NCBI RefSeq assembly: GCF_035582795.1
Contig: NC_134367.1
Coordinates: 52,917,562 to 52,981,561, forward strand
Reading direction: 5' to 3'
From: Mycteria americana
Lineage: Eukaryota > Chordata > Aves > Ciconiiformes > Ciconiidae
Length of the DNA: 64,000 nucleotides
Under the pieces are notes generated by a model that was not told where the DNA came from, searched no databases, and worked only from the letters and a program-made list of their open reading frames with translations. Positions 23,565 through 35,639 of this stretch are shown here, piece after piece (position 1 is the first letter of the stretch; every line of letters starts with the position of its first letter). The translations under genes were made by a program, and so were the position numbers.

Positions 23565-25285
23565 ATGCCACACGTGACGTTCTTGCTGTGCTGGTTTGAT
23601 AAAACTTGTAGTGTGAGAAAGAAAGGGCTTTAAAAGTTTGCAATCTTTCTGAGGGCACAAACATATTCATCTTTAATGTATTACCTGATTTTTTTTTTTT
23701 ATCATTACACAAAATAAATTGCGTGGCTCTAAATCTTTTTCTTCGATCTATACCCATGTGTTTGAGAATTTGATAATTCCATAAGCTACTTCATATTTGT
23801 ATTTCCTGCCATATCTTTCTGAAATACAAATCACTACGCTTTTGACTGAAAACCATGTTTGGTAATAGCTGTAGAAGCATTTAGAGGAAGCTGTTGCATC
23901 CTGGCATTGGTTTTGTTTAATGCTGCTGCTGGGTTTGCTCTGAAGAGGAAGCTCGGACAGGTGAGGGCTACTACACCTGCTGACAGCTGAGGCTTTAGTC
24001 CCTGTGGTTAGCGCAGCTTCAGAGACATGCAAAGTCCTCGAGCACTGGTGCATTTATTCACCCTTTGCAGAGTCTTTTGTCTCTGCTGACTTGAAGTGGA
24101 ACCTGAAGTGCCTGATGTCCCACACCTGTGGCTGTTTGTGTGAATACCCTTTTATTCTTACTGTTTATAGTTGTGAAATACAGCCACATGGTGGACAAAA
24201 TGCATTGGATGTGTGAGGCAAGGAGAAATTCACCTGGATATAGTGTAAGGATATTTAGGCTATGCTTTTTCATGCTGATCATTTTAAAGTTGTATTGTTA
24301 GCAAGAATTAAAATTTGCTCGATTTCTAATAAATACTTTGTACTACTCAAAGTGGTGCCATTTTGGTGCAAACTCTGGGTGGGAAGTGGAAATGCTGTCT
24401 TGTTTTGTTCTCATGGCAGAAATGAACCACTCTGATCTCTATGACGAGATAGGATGAAGCCAAATTAGCAACTGAGTTCTTCTTTCAGAGAAGTTTCAGC
24501 CTTGCTGTGAAGCAATGATTAAGCCACAAGACTGGTGGCTAATGTGATTTCAGATGTACGGCATGTACAACTGCACCTCTGCATGGTAGGCAATTGCTAC
24601 ATTCTGAGTATCTGATTTAACTCAAGGTGAATGGAGATAGGAGAGCTAAATATAACATTTTTAGTGGCATATTCTTATTTCCCAGAGTCTTTTAAAGTGT
24701 GAGGAAATTTGTCAGGTGCTGCAATGTAGCTGTGTGCATGGGGAACAGAACATGCGGTGCTCAAAGGGCACCTGATGAAAGGGGCTTGCCTTGCCTCAAT
24801 TGCCCCTTGCTTCCAGAGTTTACCAGGCCCTGAAAACACGTAAACATGGCCCCAGGGTCTGCGTGGCACGGGCAAGGCATAACTGGCACGTTCACCCCTT
24901 TCCTTTGGCTTTCATCTTCTTACCTCCCAATGCACTGGAGATAGCTTTATTTATGGGTTGAGCATAGTAATAAATTTGCTTTCAGGAAAATCCCTGTGGG
25001 CAAAGCCTGGCTCCTGAGGCTGTACCTGTGTGGTAAAATGGAGGTAGAGTTGCAAATCAGCAGTCAAGCCCCTGCTGCCTTTGGTCTAGCTGGCAGGACG
25101 GCAACGGCAGGGAGGATACAATTTGTGCCTTCTGTGGACCCTCGGTTTGTATGCTGATGTTGCCCAGCTGTGCTGCTGGCATCTTCATTGCTACTGTTAA
25201 CTAGGCTACTGTCATTATAGATACCCGATGATATAAATAGAATTTATAGTCTACCTGCACTATAGGTTTACTTGTAGTAAACTTA

Positions 25286-25325
25286 TTTTAATTACACCAC
25301 TCTTTTATGTGTGGTGTAATTAAAA
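25286..25325. repeat. Perfect 15-bp inverted repeat (hairpin, 10-nt loop)
   Basis: TTTTAATTACACCAC (25286-25300) and GTGGTGTAATTAAAA (25311-25325) are exact reverse complements around TCTTTTATGT. A smaller inverted pair, TTTAC and GTAAA, lies just upstream. It could be a hairpin scrap of a DNA transposon or a chance or regulatory palindrome. No flanking target duplication is visible. Confidence 0.9.
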
Positions 25326-28300
25326 AAGGTAGGAAGAGAGGTAGATATTGAGTGGTGCGACACGTTATGTTCTTGGGATTCCCACGTTTTTGGGAATCAG
25401 TCCTGGGCACGTATAATCACAGCCTTAGCTCTGTGCTAGTATAACGTGACAGACAGCACCGAGAGCAATGAGTGGTGTGTGTTTGAAAAGAGCATATGCA
25501 CTCCTTTCTATTTCCTGGATTTTGTGGGTTTGAGTTTATCTTTACGGTTCCTTAGCAACCTTATTTGTTCTCACTAAGTGCTTTCTGGGTTTGACTGTGA
25601 GGGTTTCCCTCCCCCACCAGCTTGGTTGCAGCTGGGGAGGGTTGAAGAGAGCGTGAAGGGAGGACAGTTCAACGTCGCAGACATGCCAGGTGTCACACTG
25701 ACTGCTGCGGCCCCCAGCCAGGGGAGAAAAGGCTGACCATTGCCTCTTCCGTAGGCTATCAAATGTAAAGGGGGGTAAGGAGAACTGTGTTAGAGACATT
25801 TTCAATATTAAAGAGAGGGAAGTGGAAAATGTTAGCTGTGCATAATATATATAACATCACCATACATAATACATATTAGCATGTGTATTACATGTGGTGC
25901 AGATAGTTCTCCCCTGTCTCCAGTGCAATTTATCTCCTCCTTTTGGACTTTGCTGAAGTGCCTCTAGCAGTGCTGACGCATCCCAGGTGCAATCCGAAGA
26001 CATAGCTGAGAAATAGGTCAGTTGTATCAGAAGTCACGTTTCCTAAAAATATACAAGGAAAAGAGACACGAGGCTCCTGAATGTGAAGCCTGTGTAGGAC
26101 TGCCTTCCCAAACGGAGGAAGGCTCAAAGTGAACGATATGGCTAACCCTAGGCAGGAAGAGCAGCTTTGCTCTCATGCATTTATGCAGAAGATAGTGAGG
26201 AGGAGCTGGCAAAGACATTTTGGGAGGACATAGGGTTTCTGAGGGACCTACCTGAGAAGGTTGGGAATTTATTATCTCAGATACCATGGTAGGGTGGAGG
26301 GACCTAAGTGCTGTGTGGGCAAAGAAATGAATATGGCCATTGGGAGAGGAAAAACTTATAGGTAGTCTGGGATTAAGCCCTATCCTAAATAACACAGGAA
26401 TCATCTACTCGGCGCAATTAGTGAATGCAATAGGTGTATGCTGATTGAGAAAGTTCTAAGGCATCTGCTCCTTTTTTTTTTTCTTCTTTTCTTTGACTTT
26501 CAGTCACATTCTGTCTACTTTATCTCCCCCCATACACACACACATGTTTCTCTAAGATAAGAATGAAGGAGTTCAGGGGAAGTAGAGGTAACGTTTTGAA
26601 CAGAACTTAACAGGAGGCATGTGTGCTTAATGACTTCCCCCCAAATTCTCATCATGTTCTCTCTTTCCCCCTTGATAATCCCATAATCTTTCCTGTGATG
26701 CAACACAACACCTATAAACTCTGGATTTCTCACTCCTTCCATGATACCGAAGTACGCCCGTGTGGCCCTGTCTTCTGTTTTGATTGCTGCAATTTTCTCC
26801 TCTTGGCTTCCTTCACCATCACATCCTCCAAACCAAACCAGATACAGCTGCAGTGACCTGTTCCATACTGTTTGTCCAGATCACCTCTCTGTGCTGGCAA
26901 AAAGTTGGTTCTTGTCCATTTTTGCTCATGGTGATTGTTAAATTAATCTCTTCTTTCCGCTCTATTAGTGGTCATAATATTCGTCTCCCTCATCTTTCTC
27001 AGTTACCTTCTGTACTCTGCACTGACCATTATTTGCTTAATTCCCTGCACAGCTGATCACTGTAACAAGGCATTTATGTCCTTTAAGTGTCTGGACAAAC
27101 TTAAACAAGGAATCAAGAGCCACCTTCAGCATGAGAAGTCAAACTCCAAAGCCAGAGGTCAGGAGCCAGAATCAAAAGAGGGAATGGGATGAAGAGCTGT
27201 CCTGTCAACCACAGCATTAGGCATGTCAGGCAGGCAGGGAAATCTGAGGAAAAGGTCTAACCAGGCCCATTTCTCCAGTTGTTACCCAAGTGGGAGGATG
27301 TGAGCAAGAGCACTGACCTGTTGGTGCCAGGGGACGGGATGCCAAGCTTTGCTCAGCAAACTCGGAAGGAGATCCTTGGTTGATTATCCCCTGCCAGGGG
27401 GTTACATACGTTTGCCTTGTGCCTGCAAAGATCTGAGCAATGCACAGTAAACTGGATTTTTTTACATACACAGTGCTGCAGTGCAAGGTAAGATGAATTT
27501 AAAATCTATCTTTATCTCCCTCTTTCCTGACATTAACATGGACTCTATGGAGAAGGCAGTGCTCAGCACATGTGCAGTGAAAGGGCCTTCACTTAGGACT
27601 GAGGTGCTGGCACTATTTCTCCCCTTTTTAAATCTGCAAAATTAAACCATTGATTGCTGCTGCTGGCCTCTAGGCAGGAGAATTACTGATGCTGCTTTAT
27701 GGTCTGGAATTATTGCTGCAACGGTGGCTATCTATGTTAGCTGTAGACAGGCATGCTGGGGCCTAACATCAGCTGTTGCCAAAAGATAGTTTAAAAGCCT
27801 CTTCCCTCCCTGCCTGTTTTTCAGATAAAGGTGTATTCCTTGTACTAAGTTGGGGTTTCCATTTTCCTAATCCAAAAAAATCCACAAGTCGTTACGTCTT
27901 TTCAGTTTTGATTGCAAGTTGCTAATGTTTTTCTCCAGTGGAAATTGAGCTCCTGGGCTCCGAAGTTGCTCTCTACTCTGGGGGAAGGTGAGGAAGGGAA
28001 GGCAGAAGTGAGGGGGAAGAAAAGATTCAGGCAAAATGTCTCCTCTCTCTCCTGTTGTGTCATGCGTGTGACAGAAACTAGTCCCAATGCAGCAAAGAAA
28101 TGTAAGGTATTTAGCAGTATAAATTCACACCAAACATCCCTAAGCCAAGCTGAACTCTCCTGGTTCTCATGAGCAAACAGCTGTTTGGCGTGCGTCGCTG
28201 CCAAAAGACGGGCAGTCACCTCTGCTGTATCTGGAAGTTTGTATTGGGATGGTTTGCTGCAAAAAGTGCAATGCAGAACTTGTGTTCACCTCCCATTGCA

Positions 28301-28536
28301 GCCATTTAATTTTTTTCATTGAAAACAGATTATTATGAAGAATTAATGAGACCCTCTGAAGCGCACATGCAGCATGCCAATAAACAGTAATAAGCTTTTA
28401 ATTCATAAGCGGTGATAGATTTCAGCTTCTGTTGGCTTACTTTGCATAGGGGAATAATTCCTTGCTCATTAGGGTTATTTGAATGAAATATTAGGCAGGC
28501 TTTATTTTTTATATTGTGAAAAGAAGTCTGTAGGCG

Positions 28537-28576
28537 CTTTTTTTTTTTCCTTCTTCTTTCTTCTTCTTTCTTCTCT
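28537..28576. repeat. Polypyrimidine CTT-type low-complexity tract
   Basis: This is about 40 nt of uninterrupted pyrimidines on the + strand with repeated TTC/TTCTTC units. It is simple-sequence DNA and could form a triplex. Confidence 0.85.
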
Positions 28577-28989
28577 GAACGTACCTGAGATACCTAGGGG
28601 CTTCTACGATATTGTAGGCAAACAGCTGTTCAACTCAAGTGCGCTCTGTAGTTGACGAGCGATGGGTTTCTGTTTCAGTCCCAGATGCTCATTTCTTCAG
28701 GGCTGAGCAGAAAGGCTCACCTGAAGAAAGATTCAAAGGCCTGGTAACTGCTGAGCGTTTCCTTCTCACTTTCCTTCCAGAGGGAGAGGGATACCCACCC
28801 TTCCTGCCGTTAGCCTCCTCCAGTTTCTGAAAGGCAGCAGGTCATACATAATGATATTGCTTTAAAAAAACCAACACAAACCCAGCACTTTATAGATAAC
28901 AGCATGTGGGGAGTTCAGCAGCAGTGCTGACGTAAGGAGTTATGGAGGTGCAGCTGTTTGTGGGACTGGCAACCAGCTCGGGGAATTAA

Positions 28990-29183
28990 ACTGGCTTTAA
29001 AAGGCAGGGGGTGGGGGGAAAAAGGGGGAGCTCTTTGTTTTGAAGCTAGATCAGTTCCCCGATCTGGCTCACAGCACAGCTGGGTGGTGCACTGCGGCAC
29101 TGGGGAGGAAGCAAAAGGCTGGGAGCAGGATGGGAGACGTGAGGGAACTCCTGCTGCTTGTGTTGCTGCTTACAGTAATATCT
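28990..29183 (+). other. Possible first exon with signal-peptide-like reading frame (weak)
   Basis: ATG at 29130 opens MGDVRELLLLVLLLTVIS, a short charged start and then a Leu/Val-rich hydrophobic core resembling a signal peptide. It is followed at 29184 by a consensus donor GTAAGA in phase 0. About 130 nt upstream is a TATA-like CTTTAAAAGG (28995-29004) followed by a G-rich run. No acceptor-linked second exon is identified, and the frame read without splicing looks non-coding. Treat it as a hypothesis only. Confidence 0.15.
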
Positions 29184-32100
29184 GTAAGACGGTGCCCGAG
29201 TTTGAGAATCACTATGGTTCTGACTCTGTTCTTAAGGAAACCAATGGTTTTTGGGACTACATTCGCCAGTAAGCTTCAGCACAACTTTCCCTGTGAAGAA
29301 GATCACTTTTAACACTATTTTACAGATGTGACAGCAAAGGTTAACTGACTTTTTCAGAAGGGATTTGCTTTAGGAACAAAAGTAAAATGTGAAAGTTGTG
29401 AGTTCCCTGTCCGTGTGGTCTCTGGTGGTGGCTTTCCTGTACCTTCCTGTGGCCGCAGTCTGTGCTGTGGTGGGGCTGGAGCTGCTCTCAACAGCGTTTG
29501 GCCAGAAAGAAGTTGACCTAAGTGGAACCACTCACAATTTGTGATTTTTTTTTGCAAAGAAAACCCCTCAGAAATGTTGAGGTTTATCAACAAAGACCAA
29601 CACCACCCAGCCCTGGTCAGTAGTAAGAGAGTCACTAGTTCATCTGTGTGCCTTTTAGCAAAACACGAAGAAATCTGTTCAGACTGGTTTTAAGGCAACC
29701 TTCAAAATAATATTCAGGAAACTTCTCCTTTCCGTCAGGAGTAACCTTCTGACAAAAATCCTTATGTGGCTTCTGTTTTAGCTGGAAGGATTTTCTCCGC
29801 TATGAAGATTTTTCAACATACTTCTTTTCCCTCTGATGCTATGGAGCTATGGCGATGAATGAGACTTTTTGAGCTGCGTTGAACGCTTTTGTTTAATGAA
29901 CTTGAATAAAAGATTAAGTTGTGCTTGTTCTCATCTGAACATGATCAGAAATACTGCATGGTGGTATGTTATGTTTGGAAAGCTAACACTGCATCTTAGC
30001 ACAAGCCTCAAATCTTTTGAAGACAGATTTAGCTATTTTCTCCAGTTATGAAAAATATTTTAAATTTCATTTAAATTCCATTAGACCTGTGTCACTGTTT
30101 TCAGGAGGTAATAGCTGATTAGGTTCTCAGTTACTTTTCTTTCAATTCCTGGAAGGAAATCTATTCTGTGGCTTAGGTGGTAAAGTGACTGAAGATTTTA
30201 AGTGCGTATAGACAAAGCTGTCCCTGTTAAGGAAAAAGTATAGTTAAAGGAATATAATGAAAAACTGAAAGGTGAAATGCTTTTTCAGCATATGGGCTGC
30301 ATAGGACATGATAAATCTACTCTAAAGATGGTCTCATGCATGAGATTCTGTCAGAGGTAAATCTTGTTCCTTTAGAGACTCATGCTTGTGGCAGGAGATT
30401 TATGCTGCCTGACTGGTATGCCTGGAGGAAAAAATGTATTAAATGCTAGCAGAGAAGAAGGAAAAAACTTGTCAAAATTTGTGGTTTATTAAAATGGTGC
30501 CAGCATTTGGTCAGAGCCAGCTACACTAGACTTGTAATGGATTCTGGGAGCTCAGTTTACAGGAAAGTTTTGTTGTTCTATTAAAAAGTAGGACAGGATG
30601 AACTTTTCAAGCTAGTAGGTAAAGAGCTAGTTTTCATGGGCCTAACTCTGTCAGCAAAACAAATGAGTGTTGAGAAAGAACAGGCAAGCTATTAAGACAT
30701 GGCATTAGCGGAGGTGATTTCTCACAGCAGAAGCCAGCAAACACACAGCAAACTTTCTGGTCTTCTAAGCCCCCTCTTGGACATTGAACTAGACATCTGA
30801 CTTGGAAGATAGGAAGAGGAGAGCTAAGAACTTATATGATACTTATTCATATCTGCAAAAACAATTTTGAAACCTGTATGAAGAGTGTGTTTTTTGCAGG
30901 GGAGAAAGAATCATCAATTATAAAACAAAAGTTGGAGCAAGATCTTTAAGACGTTTTCCCATACATCACACAGAGGAAGCTGTCCCCTCCACACACACAC
31001 ATAGCTGCATCAGTCTCCATAAGTGCATTGCAGTATAAAGTGACATATCATTCCTACATAAGGATCATTAATCATGTTTCATTTGTAAAAGGTCTTTAGC
31101 CCCATTGAGATTTATTTAAAAAAACCAACAAACCACAGCTTCCCAACTTTATATTTACTTGACACAGTACGTTTTATAGCAGACTTGTTGGAGAGGTTTG
31201 TCTTAAATCTTATTCTATTCTTAGCCAAATCACAGTCCAGCCTTCAAGAAGAACAAGTTTCAAATGCTTACAATTATTTCTTTATTGTAGGACAGTAATG
31301 CGCAGGTTCCTCCAAGAAGGATCCCAGAACCCTGTTGTGTGAACCCATAGTAAAAAACACAGGGTAAAGAAAAAGTCCTCACCAAGATATTGAAATAGCA
31401 CATGGCTCTTCAGAGACTGAACATGGCTTTCCTGCATTGCAGTAGCTTCTCCTTAAGAAGCAAAAAAGAAGGTGCCTTAAGATCTTATCCTTCAAGGGCT
31501 CCTGTTTACTTGCAGTCACATATTGCAGAAAAGTGTTGAACACAGTCTGCCCTGGTGAACCCTGTTTCTTATTGCTGCTGAGTAAAATTCAAGGGAAACC
31601 CTTAATGAGAACAAGCATTCCTGTTTGTTTGTTTGGAGAACCATTATTCCTCTTTTGTATTTTATGCTTGCCAAGAAGTACTTGTGTGATTAAAGTGGCT
31701 TGTTGTTTTAGATCGGTAGTTCGAGTGTGGGATATGAGAATTGCTGGATCCAGCTTCCATGGACCAGAAAATCTAAGTGAGCTCACTGCCGCTCTAGCTT
31801 CCTGCTGAGGGGGAGATCTTAGTGGGATCACTACGGATTAGCAGTTGTGTGAATAAAGATATCTACGAGATGAATGTTTGTAAGTGACACGAACCTGCCT
31901 TTTCCAGACAAACACACTGGCGTTTCATAGTCAGTCTATGATGAGAAGCAAGCTGTTAGGAAAACGGAATTTTTGGGAATTGCAACATTTGTAAACCTTG
32001 TGTTGTTCCAAATCGGAACGAAAAGACAAAACTTCACATTGAATGAAAACTCTGGGGATAGGAGAAAGTTGATTTGTGACCACAGAAACATTTCATACCT

Positions 32101-32789
32101 TGATATTCAGTCTAACATGCTGATAATGCAAACATCAATGCTAACATTTTGTAAGTTGAAGAAAAAGAAATTCAGTTAATTGGAAGCACATTGCTTTACT
32201 TTCATATTTTTACTTCTACCCATTTCGAATTTTCACCCGTGTCACAACACCAAAAGAACAACCACACTCAATTCACATCAGGTGTTCTTTTCATCTGAGG
32301 GGACATGATCTAGAGAGCGACTTTTCCGAAGGTAAGACTCACCTCTTACGTGCTGGATGGGTTGTCCGTGCGATTTCCCCAAACACAGGAAAATAAACTG
32401 CAACATCTGTGGTAGCAAGGAGCTGCATTTGTGCTTCACCCTGGAAGATTAAAATGAGTATAAGTGTCCTGTTCCAGGTGCTTTGGGAAAGAGCATGAGA
32501 ACAGGGAGAAGCTCAACAGAGCTTTATTTCAATACCTCTCCCATGGTCTCCTAGTATAAGGAGACCATGTTTATAAAGTTCTTGATCTGGAGATAATCTC
32601 CAGTTTGTTGTGTTTTGTTATTACTGCATCTTTCTCTCATGACTTTCCCTATTGTTTTGTTAAGTAGATCATTTTGGCATCTTAAACAGTTTGTATTCAT
32701 TAGTTCCATAATTCAGTTTTGTTGAGTGAAATAGTAACTATTGTGTTAAACTTGAGGCCTGATATTCTTGGATCTCCCTTAGATCTTTT

Positions 32790-33320
32790 GTTTGAGAGTT
32801 AGCAGATAAGCATTTCCCTTCACCTGTTTCATGCCAGCCATGATTTTACAGGCCTCAGTTTCCTTACTGATTTCTTTCCCAAGATGAAGGGTCCTGATCC
32901 ATTTAAATGCTTTTCAGGTAGAAGCTGTATCATATTGCTAATTTGTCCTCTTTGCACTTTTTCTAGTTCTGTTATGTTCTTTCTGAGAACAGAATTGTAT
33001 GTAGTATCAAAGGTACTGTTGCATGACTAATTCTGACGTGGGCAACACTTTCTTTTTTATTTTATCTTCTTAATACGTGCCTGTTAGATATTATTGTTTA
33101 GGGAGCTATTGCTGCCAGAGAAGGAGCCAAAATAATTCCAAGATCTCTCTTCTCTAATGAACTTTCTAATGTTAATAACATACTAGAGACCATTATTTTA
33201 TGTACCTGGAGAAGGTTTTTTTTCACATTTATGTTTCTCAGTATTGAATTTAACCTCTGTTTTGCTTCCAGTTACTGGCTATATTCAAATTCTTCCACAG
33301 CTTGTAGTTTGATAGCACAA
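32790..33320 (-). repeat. Ancient CR1 LINE fragment, antisense
   Basis: On the reverse strand this follows the order of an old CR1 ORF2 end and tail. Landmarks on the + strand are GCCAGCCATGATTTTACAGG, CCCAAGATGAAGGGTCCTGA, TTCCAAGATCTCTCTTCT and CAGTATTGAATTTAACCTCT, which in CR1s of this age occur in this same order. Divergence is high and no reading frame survives. It lies head to head with the next element. Confidence 0.6.
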
Positions 33321-33324
33321 AGAT

Positions 33325-33745
33325 ATGACAAAGTTTGCTGATGATGTTGGATAAGTTGGTGCTGTAAAGATGAGTGCCCCCCCCAAGATATCCAGAAGAC
33401 TCTTCTGCGACAGCCATTTTAATGCCAGTCAAATTAATTTCAGTGTTGGTATGTGCAAGTGATGAACAAACCTGACATCAGCTTAAAAAAAAGATGTGTT
33501 CTGAGCTAACCATGGCTATTTGGGAATGAAACCTTGCGATTATATTAGAGAGTGAAAAAGTCACTCTGATACTCACAGTCAAAAAAGCAAATCAAATGTT
33601 AAGAATTAGTATGGGAGGAGGAAAATGAGACAGAGTACCAACATTTGCTGTTGTATAAATTCAAAGCGTGCCCATACCCTGACTGCTGTGTGCAGTTCAG
33701 CTATCCCTGTCCCTCACCTTGAAAAGAGCTATAACAGAACTAGTT
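33325..33745 (+). repeat. Ancient CR1 LINE, 5' half of a split copy
   Basis: The sequence runs from TGACAAAGTTTGCTGATGAT through TTCAGTGTTGGTATGTGCAA to TGCTGTGTGCAGTTCA and an AAAAGAGCTATAACAGAACTAG stretch (33722-33743). This is the order seen near the 3' end of CR1 ORF2. It stops abruptly where a younger CR1 begins and resumes at 34582. Confidence 0.6.
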
Positions 33746-34581
33746 TTAGAGATTTGGATAGACTAGAAAACTGGGCAATTGCCAACCGTATGAAATTTAA
33801 CAAGAGCAAGTGCCAGATTCTCCACCCGGGACGGCATAATCCTGGTTATACATACAAACTGGGGGATGAGAGGCTGGAGAGCAGCCCTGTGGAAAGAGAT
33901 CTGGGGGTCTGGGTTGATAGCAAGTTGAATATGAGTCAACAGTGGGCCCTGGCAGCCAAAAGGGCCAACCACATCCTGGGGTACATCAAGCACAGCATAG
34001 CCAGCTGGTCGAGGGAGGTAATTGTCCCACTCTACACTGCACTGGTGTGGCCCCACCTCAAGTATTGTGTGCAGTTTTGGGTGCCTCAACGTAAGAAGGA
34101 CATCAAACTATTAGAGTGTGTCCAGAGAAGGGCAACCAAGATGGTGAAAGGCCTCGAGGGCAAGGCCTACGAGGAGCAGCTGAGGTCACTTGGTCCATTC
34201 AGCTTGGAGAAGGCTGAGGGGTGACCTCATCACAGTCCAAAACTTCCTCAAGTGGGGCAGCAGAGGGCGAGGTGCTGATCTCCTCTCTCTGGTGACCAGC
34301 GATAGGACATGAGGAAATGGAAGGAAGCTGCATTAGGGGAAGTTCAGACTGGACATTAGGAAAAGGTTCTTCACTGAGAGGGTGGTCAGCCACTGGAACA
34401 GGCTCCCTAGGGAAGTGGTCACAGCACCAAGCCTGTCAGAGTTCAAGGAGCATCTGGACAATGCTCTTAGTTGCATGATTTAGTTTTATGTAGTCCTGCG
34501 AGGAGTAGGGAGTTGGACTTGATGATCCTTATTAGGTCCCTTCCAATTTGAGACATTCTATGATTCTATGATCCTATGATT
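33746..34581 (+). mobile_element. CR1 LINE, 5'-truncated, younger copy (reverse transcriptase C terminus and 3' tail)
   Basis: This is a non-LTR retrotransposon fragment. The frame from about 33751 to 34224 encodes the C-terminal part of CR1 ORF2, recognisable by [63 protein letters not shown] and [17 protein letters not shown] short deletion at the end (before 34210) shifts the frame and produces TGA at 34222-34224. The 3' untranslated part follows to ATTCTATGAT-type terminal units (34555-34584), the avian CR1 signature. The copy is less diverged than its neighbours, is 5'-truncated like most CR1s, and cannot be active. CTAGTT occurs at both ends (33740-33745 and 34582-34587), a candidate 6-bp target duplication. 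Confidence 0.93.
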
Positions 34582-34925
34582 CTAGTTCAGAGGAGGGCAA
34601 AGGTGATCAAAAGATATGGAATGGCTCCTATCGGAAGAATGACTGAATCAGCTTTTCTGCCTGGGAAAGATATAACTGAAAGGGAATATAGCAAAGATAT
34701 ATGAATTCATGGATGATATGGAGAAGGTTAATATAAAAAGGTTGTTCTTGTATAGGAAGAGACAATTAACTTGGGACTATCCAATGAAGCTTACAGGAAA
34801 TAGGTGGTGCATAAAAGGATGCATTTTTTTTCCACACATGCAGTTAAGCTATGGAACTCCTGCCAGAAAATACTGAATGATAGAACAAGTTCATTTATCA
34901 TAATTCCACTAAGGTCGGGGAATAC
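34582..34925 (+). repeat. Ancient CR1 LINE, 3' half of the split copy
   Basis: It picks up where 33745 stopped: TTCAGAGGAGGGCAAAGGTG, ATGGAATGGCTCCTAT, a GATATGGAGAAGGTTAAT box, CACACATGCAGTTAAG and CTATGGAACTCCTGCCAGAA. This is the ORF2 end and 3' region of an old CR1 in the same orientation. Together with 33325-33745 it forms one element interrupted by the younger CR1. Confidence 0.65.
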
Positions 34926-34984
34926 TGAGGAAGATACTGCTTTACTTCTTTACCAACCACCTGTGCAGTGCACTTTTCATGAAG

Positions 34985-35570
34985 CTCATGGATGACACCG
35001 AATTGGAGAAAGCAGTCAGTCTACTGGAGGGCAGGATGGCTCTTTCCTCCAGCTTTGCAAGTCCCTTCTGAATGGCCAGCAAAAACCTCATGGAGTTCAA
35101 TAAAGATAAATGCAAAATCCTGCATCTGGGATGTCATAACCCCCATGGACCAGTGCAAGCTGGGGATACACAGGATAAAAAACCAGCTTTGCAGAAAGCT
35201 GCTGGTGAGCAACCAGCTGAATAGACATCTGCAGTTTCTCTTGCAGCAATGAGGGCTAACAACATACTGGTCTGTATTAGCAAGAGCGTGGCCAGCAGGT
35301 TGGGGGAAGTGATTATTCCTCTGTATTTGACGCTTATGGGGCCATGTCTGGAGTACTGTGTTGGTTTGGGCCACCCCAGAGCAAAAGGGATATTTACAAG
35401 CTGGAGAGGGTCCAGGGAGGGTCACCAAGATTGTCAGGATGCTGGAGAACGTACTGCATGAGCAGAGGCTGAAAGGGCTGGGTTTGTTCAGCCTGCAGAT
35501 GAGAAGACTAACAGGGAGCTCTAATTCCTGTTTTCTACCACCTAATGGGTAGTTATCAGAGAAGTATCCA
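34985..35570 (+). mobile_element. Diverged CR1 LINE fragment
   Basis: This is a separate CR1 copy in + orientation with scrambled frames. Visible protein scraps in different frames are RANNILVCISKSVASRLGEV, IIPLYLTLMGPCLEYCVGL and RLKGLGLFSLQMRRLTGSS. The nucleotide order (TGCAAAATCCTGCATCTGGG, GAGGGTCCAGGGAGGGTCAC, CTACCACCTAATGGGTAG) follows CR1 ORF2 to the beginning of its 3' region. It lacks the terminal decamer tail. Confidence 0.85.
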
Positions 35571-35639
35571 AATAAACCTACCCTGCATCTGTGTTTCCCA
35601 AGACCTGTCATGCCTTTCCACCTCCTGTGTCTTACCCAG

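Larger units (their letters stand above)
22630..32780. other. Intergenic, RPF2 to CR1 cluster
   Basis: Ten kilobases hold no exon set I can assign to a gene. Structured elements inside are listed separately (23.5 kb palindrome and tandem, 25.3 kb hairpin, 28.5 kb pyrimidine tract, 29.1 kb candidate exon). A short CA repeat is at 26531-26543. No tRNA or other RNA gene is recognised. Confidence 0.5.

Noticed and set aside
33625..34224. 199-codon + strand open frame as a possible host gene
   Set aside because: It is the reverse-transcriptase C terminus of a CR1 copy, with its first residues coming from the older CR1 into which it inserted.
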